Shown here piece after piece: positions 1-9,687 of a DNA stretch of 64,000 nucleotides (position 1 is the stretch's first letter; the number at the start of each line of letters is the position of its first letter). Source of the stretch: PFJX01 sp040757575 (GTDB lineage Bacteria > Pseudomonadota > Gammaproteobacteria > Burkholderiales > Thiobacillaceae); NCBI GenBank assembly GCA_040757575.1, contig JBFLXA010000005.1, positions 124,001 to 188,000 on the forward strand, read 5' to 3'. The position numbers and the translations under genes are program-made. A model generated the notes under the pieces. The model had not been told where the DNA came from and made no database searches. It saw only the letters and a list, made by a program, of their open reading frames with translations.

Positions 1-234
1 GTTGCGGGAGTCGCCAACGCCATGGATGTACTTGGCTATCTGCGCTGTTCTGCCAGCGACGAGCAGGCTTTTTTCCTGTTCTTCGGCATTGCGCAGGGTT
101 TCCGGGCTCAGTGTGCCTTCCAGGGCCAGGAACAGTTTGTAGACATTGGTATTATCCGGCAGACCGTCTTCATCCTCGTCCTGATCCGGGCCGTTCCAGG
201 TGCCATCTGCGCAGAAAATCAGGGTCTTGCTCAT
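1..234 (-). CDS. DUF2235 alpha/beta-hydrolase (Tle1-type phospholipase family), N-terminal part only
   Basis: Partial gene: the first 78 codons are present and the rest lies beyond the left window edge. The protein opens MSKTLIFCADGTWNG and continues with a DNTNVYKL segment; the cADGTwN and NTNV motifs are the usual N-terminal signature of DUF2235 hydrolases, a family that includes type VI secretion phospholipase effectors (Tle1). Its ATG overlaps the stop of the upstream gene by four bases (ATGA), so the two are probably translationally coupled. The catalytic serine lies outside the window and cannot be checked. Whether it is a secreted effector or a housekeeping hydrolase is undecided. Confidence 0.8.
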   Translation of the reverse strand, partial: MSKTLIFCADGTWNGPDQDEDEDGLPDNTNVYKLFLALEGTLSPETLRNAEEQEKSLLVAGRTAQIAKYIHGVGDSRN

Positions 235-470
235 GGTTCGTCTCCCTTGGGGGTGGGTGTTGTGGCGGTGGGGTGTGACACTGGGGCCAGGGTGTCACGC
301 CAGTGGAGGTTCGGTGTGCCTTGGCCCAGTTTTCGGTAGCGTCCCACCTCGTTTTCGTACCAGCCCGTGTCGTGCTGGTTGGGCTCGGCCTCGAAGCACC
401 ACCAGGCACCGTCTGCGTCCTGGGCCTGCCAGGCGGCCCAGGGGGGTGGAGGCCGCAGCTGTTCGCTCAT
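231..470 (-). CDS. Small tryptophan- and proline-rich hypothetical protein
   Basis: A 79-residue protein that I do not recognise. It has no signal peptide or membrane segment. The N-terminal half is rich in Trp (PPPPWAAWQAQDADGAWWCF), and the tail is rich in Pro and Thr. Its ATG overlaps the stop of the upstream DUF4426 gene and its own stop overlaps the ATG of the DUF2235 gene, both as ATGA, so the three genes form a tightly coupled unit. Small aromatic-rich proteins beside DUF2235 hydrolases could be partners or immunity factors, but nothing in the sequence proves that here. Confidence 0.65.
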   Translation of the reverse strand: MSEQLRPPPPWAAWQAQDADGAWWCFEAEPNQHDTGWYENEVGRYRKLGQGTPNLHWRDTLAPVSHPTATTPTPKGDEP

Positions 471-970
471 TCCTGGGTAAAACGGGACTGGAAGTCCGCC
501 GTCAGCACCTTGTCGCCCACGGTGGCATTTACCAGGAAACGCAGGTTTTCCGAGGGGGCGATGCGGTATTCCCCCAGGTAGTACAGGCCGTTGTCCCGAC
601 GGACTTCCCGTACCGGGATGCTTAGCAGGTGGGTGACGGAGCTTCGTAATGAGCCCGGGCCTGCCCCTGCGGGCGCCGGGGTCGCGAGGGCCCCTGCATT
701 GACCTGGCCTGCTTCTGCCCGAGTCCGACCTGGGCCCAGGTGGCGGACCAGGGTAATGGTCAGCACACCCCGGTCCGGGCTGGGGACCACGTTGAATTCC
801 CGGGCGGCGTCCGGCGTCAGTTCGCTGGTCCGCCAGGCCGAACAGTGCATTTCCACGTCGCCGGCACGCACCACGCTTTCTTCCTGGGCCTGGGTGGTGG
901 CGGTCAGGCTGGCGAGCAGCAGCCAGATGACGTAAGGGCGAGTGAGGAGCGCTCGATTCGGCATGGGCAT
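467..970 (-). CDS. DUF4426 family periplasmic protein
   Basis: The protein has 167 residues with a Sec-type signal peptide (hydrophobic stretch ending TATTQAQ, cleavage about residue 28). The mature part fits DUF4426: a GDVEMHCSAWRTS segment near the start, then VTHLLSIPVREVRRDNGLYYLGEY and a C-terminal beta-rich end. A longer reading frame runs upstream, but I chose the ATG at 970 because AGGAGAT lies just ahead of it and the signal peptide starts there. First gene of a three-gene overlapping set, divergent from hslU. Function unknown; envelope location is inferred from the signal peptide. Confidence 0.75.
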   Translation of the reverse strand: MPMPNRALLTRPYVIWLLLASLTATTQAQEESVVRAGDVEMHCSAWRTSELTPDAAREFNVVPSPDRGVLTITLVRHLGPGRTRAEAGQVNAGALATPAPAGAGPGSLRSSVTHLLSIPVREVRRDNGLYYLGEYRIAPSENLRFLVNATVGDKVLTADFQSRFTQE

Positions 971-1080
971 GGCGATCTCCTGGCTGACTGGATTAACCGC
1001 ACTATAGCCCGTGGCCGGTCTCCGGTGGCGGGCCTGCATCGGGGATAATGGCGGCCAGAGGCAATCATTTTCCAGCGACC

Positions 1081-2406
1081 ATGACCCAGATGACTCCCCA
1101 GGAAATCGTCCACGAACTGGACAAGCACATCGTCGGCCAGAACGACGCCAAGCGGGCCTGTGCCATCGCCCTGCGCAACCGCTGGCGGCGCATGCGGGTG
1201 GCGGAGGGGCTGCGCCAGGAGATCACCCCCAAGAACATCCTCATGATCGGGCCCACCGGCGTGGGCAAGACCGAGATCGCCCGCCGCCTGGCCCGGCTTT
1301 CCGGTGCGCCCTTCATCAAGGTGGAGGCCACCAAGTTCACCGAGGTGGGCTATGTGGGCAAGGACGTGGACAGCATCATCCGGGACTTGATGGAGATTGC
1401 CGTGAAGCAGGAGCGGGAACAGGCCACGGCCAAGGTCCGCCTGCGGGCCGAGGAAGCGGCCGAGGATCGCATCCTGGACGCCCTGCTGCCCGGTGCCAGG
1501 GATGCCTGGAACGCCGAGGCCAGGCCGGAGGAATCGGCCACCCGGCAGAAGTTCCGCAAGATGCTTCGGGAGGGCAGTCTGGACGACAAGGAGATCGAAC
1601 TGGACGTAGCCGCTCCTTCCATGCAGGCGGAAATCTTCGCCCCACCGGGCATGGAGGAACTCACCAGCCAGCTCCAGGGGATGTTCAAGAATCTCGGCGG
1701 CGGGCGGGCGCAAAAGCGCAAGTTGAAGATTGCCGAAGCCATGAAGCTGGTCACCGACGAGGAGGCCGGCCGGCTGGTGAACGAGGAGGAGATCAAGCTG
1801 GCTGCCCTCAAGAACGCGGAGCAGAATGGCATTGTCTTCCTGGATGAGATCGACAAGATTGCCGGTCGGGAAGGCAGTGGCCCGGACGTTTCCCGCCAGG
1901 GGGTGCAGCGGGACCTGCTGCCTCTGGTGGAGGGGGCCACCGTGTCCACCAAGTTCGGCATGGTGAAGACGGACCACATCCTGTTCATCGCCAGCGGCGC
2001 ATTCCATCTTTCAAAGCCCTCGGACCTGATCCCGGAAATGCAGGGCCGTTTCCCCATCCGGGTGGAGTTGCAGAGCCTCTCGGTGGCGGATTTTGAGCGC
2101 ATTCTCACCGCCACGGACGCCTGCCTCACTCGCCAGTACCAGGCCTTGCTGGAAACCGAGGGGGTGAAGCTGGCCTTTACCGAGGAAGCCATCCACCGTC
2201 TGGCGGAAATCGCCTGGAGCGTGAACGAGCGCACCGAGAACATCGGTGCCCGGCGCCTGCATACGGTCATGGAACGGCTTCTGGACGATCTGTCCTTCGA
2301 TGCCGACCGGCGGGAGGGGGAGGCCGTGGCCATCGATGCCGCCTATGTGGATGCCCGGCTCAAGGAACTGGCCGCCAGCGAAGACCTGGCCCGCTACGTG
2401 CTGTAG
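1081..2406 (+). CDS. hslU: ATP-dependent protease ATPase subunit HslU
   Basis: AAA+ unfoldase that feeds substrates into the HslV peptidase. The 441-residue length matches the family (about 443). Visible motifs are Walker A GPTGVGKTEIARRLA, the pore motif EVGYVGKDVDS, Walker B FLDEIDKIAG, the sensor/arginine region ERTENIGARRLHT, and the C-terminal tail DLARYVL that docks into HslV. The frame is open 11 codons further upstream, but the ATG at 1081 (MTQMTPQEIVHELD) matches the family start. Normally hslV lies immediately upstream; here the upstream gene is DUF4426 on the other strand, so HslV must be elsewhere or absent. Followed by a protease gene in the same direction. Confidence 0.97.
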   Translation: MTQMTPQEIVHELDKHIVGQNDAKRACAIALRNRWRRMRVAEGLRQEITPKNILMIGPTGVGKTEIARRLARLSGAPFIKVEATKFTEVGYVGKDVDSIIRDLMEIAVKQEREQATAKVRLRAEEAAEDRILDALLPGARDAWNAEARPEESATRQKFRKMLREGSLDDKEIELDVAAPSMQAEIFAPPGMEELTSQLQGMFKNLGGGRAQKRKLKIAEAMKLVTDEEAGRLVNEEEIKLAALKNAEQNGIVFLDEIDKIAGREGSGPDVSRQGVQRDLLPLVEGATVSTKFGMVKTDHILFIASGAFHLSKPSDLIPEMQGRFPIRVELQSLSVADFERILTATDACLTRQYQALLETEGVKLAFTEEAIHRLAEIAWSVNERTENIGARRLHTVMERLLDDLSFDADRREGEAVAIDAAYVDARLKELAASEDLARYVL

Positions 2407-2484
2407 GTTTGTTGTTGCAGGTCTGAGACCTGAACCTTGGACCGCTAGCCGGGTCCATCCGCTTCCTGTTCAATGGAGAAGTGC

Positions 2485-3849
2485 ATGTTGAAGCAATACC
2501 GGATGTGGGCCCTGGCCCTGCTGCTGCTGGCGCCTCTTGCTCAGGGGGGAGACCCTGTCCGCCCTGCGCCCGCCCTGGCCCTGCCGGATTTCGCCGCCCT
2601 GGTGCGCAGCCAGGGGCCGGCGGTGGTGAACGTGCGGGTGTTCCGCAGCCAGCCGGCAAGGGGGGTGAAAGCAGAGCCGGCGGGGGAACCCGCACCCCTC
2701 ATGCCACCCCGGGAATCCGGCGTGGGCTCCGGCTTCGTGGTGTCCGCCAACGGGGTCATCCTTACCAATGGCCACGTGGTGGCCGGGGCGGAGAAAATCC
2801 TGGTGCGGTTTGCCGACAAACGGGAGCTGCCGGCCCGCATCGTCGGCGTGGACCCCCTGACCGACGTGGCGGTGCTGAAGGTGGAAGCCCGCAACCTGCC
2901 GGCGGTCACTCTGGGCGATTCCGCCGGGCTGGAAGTGGGCCAGTGGGTCCTGGCCATCGGTGCCCCCCTGGGCCTGGAACGCACCGCCACCCAGGGCATC
3001 ATCAGCGCCCTGGGCCGCACTCTGCCCAATGACAGCTACGTGTCCTTCATCCAGACCGACGTGCCCATCAACCAAGGCAATTCCGGCGGCCCCCTGTTCG
3101 ATCTGGATGGCCGGGTGGTGGGCATCAATTCCCAGATTCTCAGCAGCAGCGGTGGCTACATGGGCTTGTCCTTCGCCATCCCTATCAATACCGCCGTGGC
3201 GGTGGCCAGACAGATCGTGGAGAAGGGTAAGGCCAGTCACGGCTGGCTTGGAGTCAGCACTCAGGAATTGAACCTGGAGTTGGCCCAGGCCTATGGGCTC
3301 TCTGCTCCCCGGGGCGCCCTTGTGACGGAGGTGCGGCAGGGAGGGCCGGCCAAGCTGGCTGGCCTGCAAGCAGGGGACATCATTCTGGGCCTGGACGATA
3401 CGGCGATCGTGGACAGCGCCGACCTGCCGCCTCTCATCGGCGCCAGCAGACCGGGTACCGACCATGTGCTCACCCTGCTGCGAGACGGTCAGATGACCCG
3501 GCTGTCTGTGAAGGTGGGCGAACTGGGCAAGGACGGTGCCGAGCGGGAGAAGGCCGTCACCCAGGTCGATCGCCTGGGAGTGCGGGTTTCAAACCTGGAC
3601 GCGGCCACCCGCCAGGTGTTGGGTCTGGACCGTGGGGTCCTGGTCGAGGCCGTCGCACCCGGCGCCGCCACCGCGGCGGGCGTCCAGCCGGGCGATCTGT
3701 TGTTGAAGCTGGGAACCCATGATTTGTCCAGTGTGGCTGATCTTGTCGATCACGCTGCCAGGCTGCGTGCGGGCCAGACCGTGCCCCTGCTGGTTAAACG
3801 ACAGGACAACAGCACCTTCGTGACACTCACGCTACCGCAAGACAAGTAG
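2485..3849 (+). CDS. degQ: DegQ/HtrA-type periplasmic serine protease (Do family)
   Basis: 454 residues: signal peptide (MLKQYRMWALALLLLAPLAQ), trypsin-like domain with the triad His (TNGHVV), Asp (LTDVAVLKV) and Ser (NQGNSGGPL), then two PDZ domains (about residues 255-345 and 360-450). This is the DegP/DegQ architecture of envelope quality control. An upstream ATG at 2473 is in frame, but GGAG sits about eight bases before the ATG at 2485, which also gives a cleaner signal peptide. It follows hslU by 78 bp, so two proteolysis genes are adjacent. The precise subtype (DegP, DegQ or MucD) is not settled by sequence reading alone. Confidence 0.93.
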   Translation: MLKQYRMWALALLLLAPLAQGGDPVRPAPALALPDFAALVRSQGPAVVNVRVFRSQPARGVKAEPAGEPAPLMPPRESGVGSGFVVSANGVILTNGHVVAGAEKILVRFADKRELPARIVGVDPLTDVAVLKVEARNLPAVTLGDSAGLEVGQWVLAIGAPLGLERTATQGIISALGRTLPNDSYVSFIQTDVPINQGNSGGPLFDLDGRVVGINSQILSSSGGYMGLSFAIPINTAVAVARQIVEKGKASHGWLGVSTQELNLELAQAYGLSAPRGALVTEVRQGGPAKLAGLQAGDIILGLDDTAIVDSADLPPLIGASRPGTDHVLTLLRDGQMTRLSVKVGELGKDGAEREKAVTQVDRLGVRVSNLDAATRQVLGLDRGVLVEAVAPGAATAAGVQPGDLLLKLGTHDLSSVADLVDHAARLRAGQTVPLLVKRQDNSTFVTLTLPQDK

Positions 3850-3922
3850 TTACGACCTTTTGGGCGGGGGGGTACGCACAGTCCTTGCCTGTGCTGTAGT
3901 CGGCATGGTTTGCATGGAGTGC

Positions 3923-4333
3923 TCAGTGATCGGTCCTAGGCGGCAGGTTCACCGCTTCCAGGAACACGTCCGGCATGAAGGGTTTGATCAGAATGCCATC
4001 CATGCCACTGTTCAAACAGCGTTCTCGGATGCCTGGGGTGGCATTGGCCGTAATGGCCAGGATGCGGGATGGCTCTGCATCCGATTGAGACTCAAGTTCA
4101 CGGATAAGGCGCGTGGCCTCGAAACCATCCATGACTGGCATCTGGCAGTCCATCAGGATGAGGGCGCAACGGCCGGGCGAGAACAGATCCAGCGCTTGGT
4201 GGCCGTGCCTGGCCGTATCGACGATACATGCCCGCTCCTCCAGCATTTCCATCAGGTAGGTCACGTTGATAGCGCTGTCGTCCACCAGCAAGACCCTGGG
4301 CAGATCCTGTTGGTTGTCGGTATTGGTGGTCAT
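3923..4333 (-). CDS. Stand-alone response regulator receiver protein
   Basis: About 136 residues consisting of one CheY-like receiver domain and no output domain. The phosphoacceptor is the Asp in LILMDCQMPVMDGFEATR, the acidic pair is in LLVDDSAIN, and the conserved Lys is in ILIKPF. It is the last gene of the operon SBP-kinase-regulator and should receive phosphate from the kinase encoded just upstream. Start choice is uncertain: a TTG at 4342 would overlap the kinase stop (TTGA), while the ATG at 4333 is the conventional choice; neither has a strong ribosome binding site. Without an output domain it probably acts through protein contact or as a phosphate shuttle. Confidence 0.88.
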   Translation of the reverse strand: MTTNTDNQQDLPRVLLVDDSAINVTYLMEMLEERACIVDTARHGHQALDLFSPGRCALILMDCQMPVMDGFEATRLIRELESQSDAEPSRILAITANATPGIRERCLNSGMDGILIKPFMPDVFLEAVNLPPRTDH

Positions 4334-4338
4334 GGGGC

Positions 4339-5844
4339 TCAAAGGGGCTGCACAGGTTTATCGGTCTCGGAACCGGAGGAAATGAGGGGAAGCCTTACCT
4401 TGAAGACTGTGCCCCTGCCGGGCTCGGAATCCAGGCTGATCTGCCCCCCCATGGCTTCCACCAGACGTTTGGTGATGGCCAGACCCAGTCCGGTCCCCCC
4501 ATACCTGCGGCTGTAAGAGCCGTCCGCCTGTCTGAAAGGCTGGAAAATGAGGTCTTGCATCTCCGGCGCGATGCCGATGCCCGAGTCGGTCACCTCCAGT
4601 TCGACATAAGGGGCCTCCAAAGCCCTTGCGGTGATGCTCACCTGTCCCTGCTCTGTGAACTTGATGGCGTTCCCGACAAGGTTGGTCAGAATCTGCTGCA
4701 GTCGCTTGTTGTCGCCCCATAAGGTGTCCGGGCAGGGTGACTGGACTTCGCTGGTCAACACCAAGCCTTTTTCCATGGCCAGGGCCTCGACGCTGTTCTT
4801 TACGTTTTCAATCAAGTCTTTCAGGTGGATGGGCTGCCTTTCCAGGGACAGGCCACCCGACTCCATGCTGATGAAATCCAGGATTTCCTCGATGATCGCC
4901 AGGAGGTTCTGGCCGGACTCCTCGACCACGGAGGCATACCGCTTTTGCTTGGAGGTGAGTTCGGTGCGCAGCAGCAGGGCGTTCATGCCCAGGATGCCAT
5001 TCAGCGGAGTGCGGAGCTCATGGCTGACGGTGGCGAGAAATTCCGACTTGGCCCTGTTGGCGGCCTCGGCGGCTTCCCGGGCCAGGACGAGTTCGTGCTG
5101 ATGCTGTTCGAGGTGTTTCAGCAAGGAGTTGAAGCCATCGATCAGCACGTCGAGTTCGGCTTCTGCCTCGACGGTGATGCGCTTGTGCACGATCGGTGCC
5201 TGCTTTCGCATCAGGTCGATGGCCGACACGACCTGCCCCAGAGGGGTCGTGACGAAGCGGGATATCGCCCAGAACAGCAAGGAGCCGCTCAAGCCCAGAA
5301 AAAGGATGCCCACCCCTCCCAGGCCCAGATATAGCCTGTTCAACTTCTGGTCGATGGCGGCCTGGCTATGGGCGATGAGCACGGAGCCCATTTGCAGCCG
5401 CGCCGGGTTGAAGACCGGCGTGAGGGTGGCCAAAACCGCGTTGCCGTTGATGTGCGTGGAAATCTGGGCCGGGCGGGCGCTTGCCGCAGCGCTCTTCAGA
5501 TCCTGGTTGTCAATGTAAGCACTTGTATTAGGTGCCTGGCTTTGAAAAATGAGCCTTCCATCCGGGGCAAGCACGGCAACATGGGCCAGGCCTTCGTGGT
5601 CTTGCTTGACCTTGTCGCACTGGTCATCGAACCCGATGATCTCCTCCGGCTGCAGTCCCAGGGCCAAAAGGCGTTCAAACTGGGTCGCCAGATCGTGGGA
5701 AATGGCCGACGAGCGTTCGGCTATGGCTTGTGAATAAGCGGTGGAAAATGTCCATGCCGCAGTAAAAGTGATGGCGGCGACCGACAAGGTGGCGATGCCT
5801 ACCGCAAGCAGCACGATCTTCGCGCGCAATCCGGATTGCATCAT
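4339..5844 (-). CDS. Membrane sensor histidine kinase
   Basis: 501 residues. Transmembrane segments at about 8-30 and 172-195 flank a periplasmic sensor region of about 140 residues; a HAMP linker follows, then HisKA with the phosphoacceptor His in FLATVSHELRTPLNGILGM and a HATPase_c domain with N (LVGNAIKF), G1 (DSGIGIAP) and G2 (GGTGLGLAITKRL) boxes. The ATG overlaps the stop of the substrate-binding protein gene (ATGA). That coupling suggests the periplasmic binding protein delivers the signal to this kinase. Base composition is visibly less GC-rich than in the neighbouring housekeeping genes. Confidence 0.93.
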   Translation of the reverse strand: MMQSGLRAKIVLLAVGIATLSVAAITFTAAWTFSTAYSQAIAERSSAISHDLATQFERLLALGLQPEEIIGFDDQCDKVKQDHEGLAHVAVLAPDGRLIFQSQAPNTSAYIDNQDLKSAAASARPAQISTHINGNAVLATLTPVFNPARLQMGSVLIAHSQAAIDQKLNRLYLGLGGVGILFLGLSGSLLFWAISRFVTTPLGQVVSAIDLMRKQAPIVHKRITVEAEAELDVLIDGFNSLLKHLEQHQHELVLAREAAEAANRAKSEFLATVSHELRTPLNGILGMNALLLRTELTSKQKRYASVVEESGQNLLAIIEEILDFISMESGGLSLERQPIHLKDLIENVKNSVEALAMEKGLVLTSEVQSPCPDTLWGDNKRLQQILTNLVGNAIKFTEQGQVSITARALEAPYVELEVTDSGIGIAPEMQDLIFQPFRQADGSYSRRYGGTGLGLAITKRLVEAMGGQISLDSEPGRGTVFKVRLPLISSGSETDKPVQPL

Positions 5845-6878
5845 TTGTCCCAGTCAAACCGGGTCACGACTTCTGCCGACAGCAATAGTTCGCTGCGTAC
5901 TTGGATGCCCAGCTTGTGGGCGCGAGCCAGATTGATGACCGGTAGCCCCTTGGAGGTTGGCCGCATCGGCAGCGTCCGGGGGGCTTTGCCCCCAACCAGG
6001 ACGGCGCGGGCAATCCGGCCTGCGGCCAGACCTTGTTCCCGTTCCGAGACGGTGACTGCGGCCAGGGTGCCGAAGTGTACGCGGTCGATCCAGAAGCCGA
6101 GGTCAGGCAAGGATGAGTTTTCTGCCGTCCATTTGAGAACTTCCTGATACGGCACGTTGCGTCCGTGGTCGTCCTTGAAATTGAAAATGCCGATCAAGGC
6201 GATGGCATCAGCGATCTGGGGGTAGTGGGCGACCCGTTTCTTGAATTCCGAATAGGTCTTGATCGTTTCCCAGCCGACGACGCGGACGCCTGCGGGCAAC
6301 GGCGAAGCTTTCATGCGCGCCATGACCGGCTCCCACATCCCGGCGTCGTCGAGCACCACCACCAGGCGTTCCATGCCTGGCACCATGCGCTTGAGCAGAC
6401 TGACCGATTCGGCGAAGTGTTCGTGCTCGATGACCCCGGAAACGTTGTCCGCCTTGTCAAAGCCATAGACTTCAGGGGCCTTGTTCACCCCGCTGAACAC
6501 CAGCTTGATGGGGGTGTTCAGGTAGTGCCTTGTCACGAGTTCCTGGGCGTCGTCGTCGGTCGTGTAGATCAGGTGGGGTTTCCACGCATCGACGAGGGCC
6601 CGGGCCTTGAGTCCATTCTCCGCTTTCTGCTCCTCGCCAGACCGGTGCTTTGTATCAAGCTGGACAACCTTGAACTCGGCTGGAACATCACCCAGACCGG
6701 CCTTGAAGCCTGCGAACTGTCCATCTGTCCAGCGCCAGGGCGAGTGATAGCTCATCACGTGCAGAATCCGGAAAGGCGGCTTGCTGGCCATTTCCTCTGC
6801 ATGGGGGTTGGTGGCCGGCAGGGCAAGGAAGGCGAATAAAGTAACGAGCCACTTCACGATCGACGGGTGTCTTCTCAT
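5841..6878 (-). CDS. Periplasmic ABC-type substrate-binding protein (PF04392-like), probable kinase co-sensor
   Basis: 345 residues with an N-terminal signal peptide (LVTLFAFLALPATNPHA). The rest resembles the ABC substrate-binding family PF04392: an ILHVMSYHSPW opening, a PHLIYTTDDDAQELV hinge region and KLVFSGVNKAPE. No transporter permease or ATPase gene is nearby; instead it is translationally coupled to a sensor kinase, so it most likely acts as a ligand-binding partner of that kinase rather than as part of an importer. The ligand cannot be read from the sequence. First gene of the three-gene operon. Confidence 0.85.
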   Translation of the reverse strand: MRRHPSIVKWLVTLFAFLALPATNPHAEEMASKPPFRILHVMSYHSPWRWTDGQFAGFKAGLGDVPAEFKVVQLDTKHRSGEEQKAENGLKARALVDAWKPHLIYTTDDDAQELVTRHYLNTPIKLVFSGVNKAPEVYGFDKADNVSGVIEHEHFAESVSLLKRMVPGMERLVVVLDDAGMWEPVMARMKASPLPAGVRVVGWETIKTYSEFKKRVAHYPQIADAIALIGIFNFKDDHGRNVPYQEVLKWTAENSSLPDLGFWIDRVHFGTLAAVTVSEREQGLAAGRIARAVLVGGKAPRTLPMRPTSKGLPVINLARAHKLGIQVRSELLLSAEVVTRFDWDK

Positions 6879-6983
6879 GGTCTGCCGTGGTTGGTGTTTT
6901 CCCTTATTCTAGGACGCAAGCGTTTGGAATTGCTGCTTGAATTTCAGACTCTTGGCAACGTGGGTGAAGGAGGTGCCGCTTGA

Positions 6984-8306
<1,323 letters not shown>

Positions 8307-8369
8307 GAATGCTCCAATACCACCCGTCTGCGCCCCTTGGGGGGCGCCAGTCTTCGGCAGGTGGAGATG

Positions 8370-8406
8370 GCGAAAAAGGAAGCGGCGGCCAGACTGGGGC
8401 CGCCGC
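8370..8406 (-). terminator. Rho-independent terminator downstream of the OmpA-family gene
   Basis: On the minus strand a perfect 9-bp stem (GCGGCGGCC with GGCCGCCGC, seven-base loop) is followed directly by TTCCTTTTTC. It lies 57 bases after the OmpA-family stop codon and ahead of rhlE, so it should separate the two units. Confidence 0.7.
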
Positions 8407-8426
8407 AGGGGGGCGAATGGTAACAG

Positions 8427-8448
8427 AAGGCCCGGGTCGCCGGGCCTT
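8427..8448 (-). repeat. Short perfect hairpin after the OmpA-family gene
   Basis: AAGGCCCGG and CCGGGCCTT form a 9-bp stem around a four-base loop. The following bases on the minus strand are only weakly T-rich, so it is either a poor terminator or an mRNA-stabilising 3' hairpin placed before the stronger terminator. Confidence 0.5.
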
Positions 8449-8462
8449 CCGGCCGATGTACC

Positions 8463-9575
8463 TTACTCGGGAATGATGTGCACGCGCCGGTTGGGGGCCA
8501 GGCAGTCGATGGTGGTCTGGGTGGGGCCGCCCTTGCAGTGTTTCACCGGGTTGGCTTCGCCTCTGCCCTCGGCACGGATGTCCCGCTTGTCCTTGCCCTT
8601 GCTGATCAGGTAGGTGCGTGCGGCGTCGGCTCGGCGCTGGGACAGACCCTGGTTGTAGGACTCCGGCCCCAGCCGGTCGGCGTAGCCGTAGACCACCACG
8701 GGCATGCCTACCGGCGCACTGGCCAGCCAGCTGTCCAGGGTCTCCATGCCCAGGGGCGTGAGTTCGGCGCTGTCGAAGGGGAACAGTGCTACGGCTTCCG
8801 CCACCACGGCGGGCAGGCTGGGGACCTCCGGCAGGTTGGCCGCCACCGGTTCGGGTGTGGTGTCATCCCGGAGGGCTTGGGCGGGGACAGGGGGCGTGTC
8901 CACGCCGGGCGTAGCCGGGGTAACCGGCGCAGGAGCGGTTGGCGCGGCTAACGTGGTGGTTGCACCCACTGCGGGGGCTGCGCCAGGAGCGGCATCGGCA
9001 GGCTCCGGGGCGGCGACGGTTGTCTTCGTCGCTGGGGATACCGGCGCGGCGACAGCCTGGGGGCCGGCAACGGGTGGCGGCGGGGCGACCTGCACCTGAA
9101 CGGGCGTGGCCGGAACAGGCTGCGAGGGCTGGGCCGGGGAGGGTTGTGGGGCAAAGGGCTGGGCAGAAAAAGGCGATATCGGTTGGGCAGCAAAGGGAGA
9201 TACCGGCGAGGCCAGATAGGGAGATGGGGCTGCCTGGGGCGGGAAAGGTGCGGGTACAAGGAAGGGCAATGCGCCGGGGGCCGCCAGGGGGGGCATCATC
9301 GTGTTCGGGACGGGGTATCGGAGTTGGACCTGGGGCGGGGCCAGGGGCACCGGCTTGAACTGGGGGGGAGAAGGAAGCTGGCAGGCCGGGCTGGGGCCGG
9401 TGAGGGCCACTGGCTGGCAGAGGCTCTGGCCATTGGGCATCAGGCTGCAGAATTGCTGCACCGCGTAGATCATCATCTGGGTGCAGGGGTCCTGGATCGG
9501 GGCCTGAGCCTGGGCCGGCGCGGAGGAAAGGCCGGCAAGTCCGAGCAGGATGGCGGCGAAAACACGTGAATTCAT
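8463..9575 (-). CDS. OmpA-family outer membrane/peptidoglycan-binding protein with proline-rich linker
   Basis: 370 residues: signal peptide (ends SSAPAQAQA), a short Cys-containing segment (DPCTQMM, QQFCSLMPNGQSLC), about 170 residues rich in Pro, Ala and Gln with loose SPF-AQP repeats, then a C-terminal OmpA-like domain (about 260-370). In the latter FPFDSAELTPLG, the GYADRLG segment and NQGLSQRRADAARTYL match the peptidoglycan-binding fold. There is no beta-barrel domain, so it is probably periplasmic with the linker spanning the space. Two hairpins downstream suggest a monocistronic unit. Confidence 0.85.
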   Translation of the reverse strand: MNSRVFAAILLGLAGLSSAPAQAQAPIQDPCTQMMIYAVQQFCSLMPNGQSLCQPVALTGPSPACQLPSPPQFKPVPLAPPQVQLRYPVPNTMMPPLAAPGALPFLVPAPFPPQAAPSPYLASPVSPFAAQPISPFSAQPFAPQPSPAQPSQPVPATPVQVQVAPPPPVAGPQAVAAPVSPATKTTVAAPEPADAAPGAAPAVGATTTLAAPTAPAPVTPATPGVDTPPVPAQALRDDTTPEPVAANLPEVPSLPAVVAEAVALFPFDSAELTPLGMETLDSWLASAPVGMPVVVYGYADRLGPESYNQGLSQRRADAARTYLISKGKDKRDIRAEGRGEANPVKHCKGGPTQTTIDCLAPNRRVHIIPE

Positions 9576-9687
9576 GGATACCTCGGTTGTAATAAGGATG
9601 CAGGAGCGTCCGCGCCCGCTTTATCGATCCTTCCTCCAGGCAGGTCAAGCCCCCTCGCCAACGACCCGTTCCGGTGCTGGGTGGGTT

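Noticed and set aside
12..1039. Plus-strand ORFs at the left edge (for example 22-339, 200-625)
   Set aside because: They are shadows of the minus-strand DUF2235, Trp-rich and DUF4426 genes; no family motifs and no ribosome binding sites.
3876..3894. GCACAG/CTGTGC hairpin after the DegQ gene as a terminator
   Set aside because: Only a 6-bp stem and no T-tract follows.
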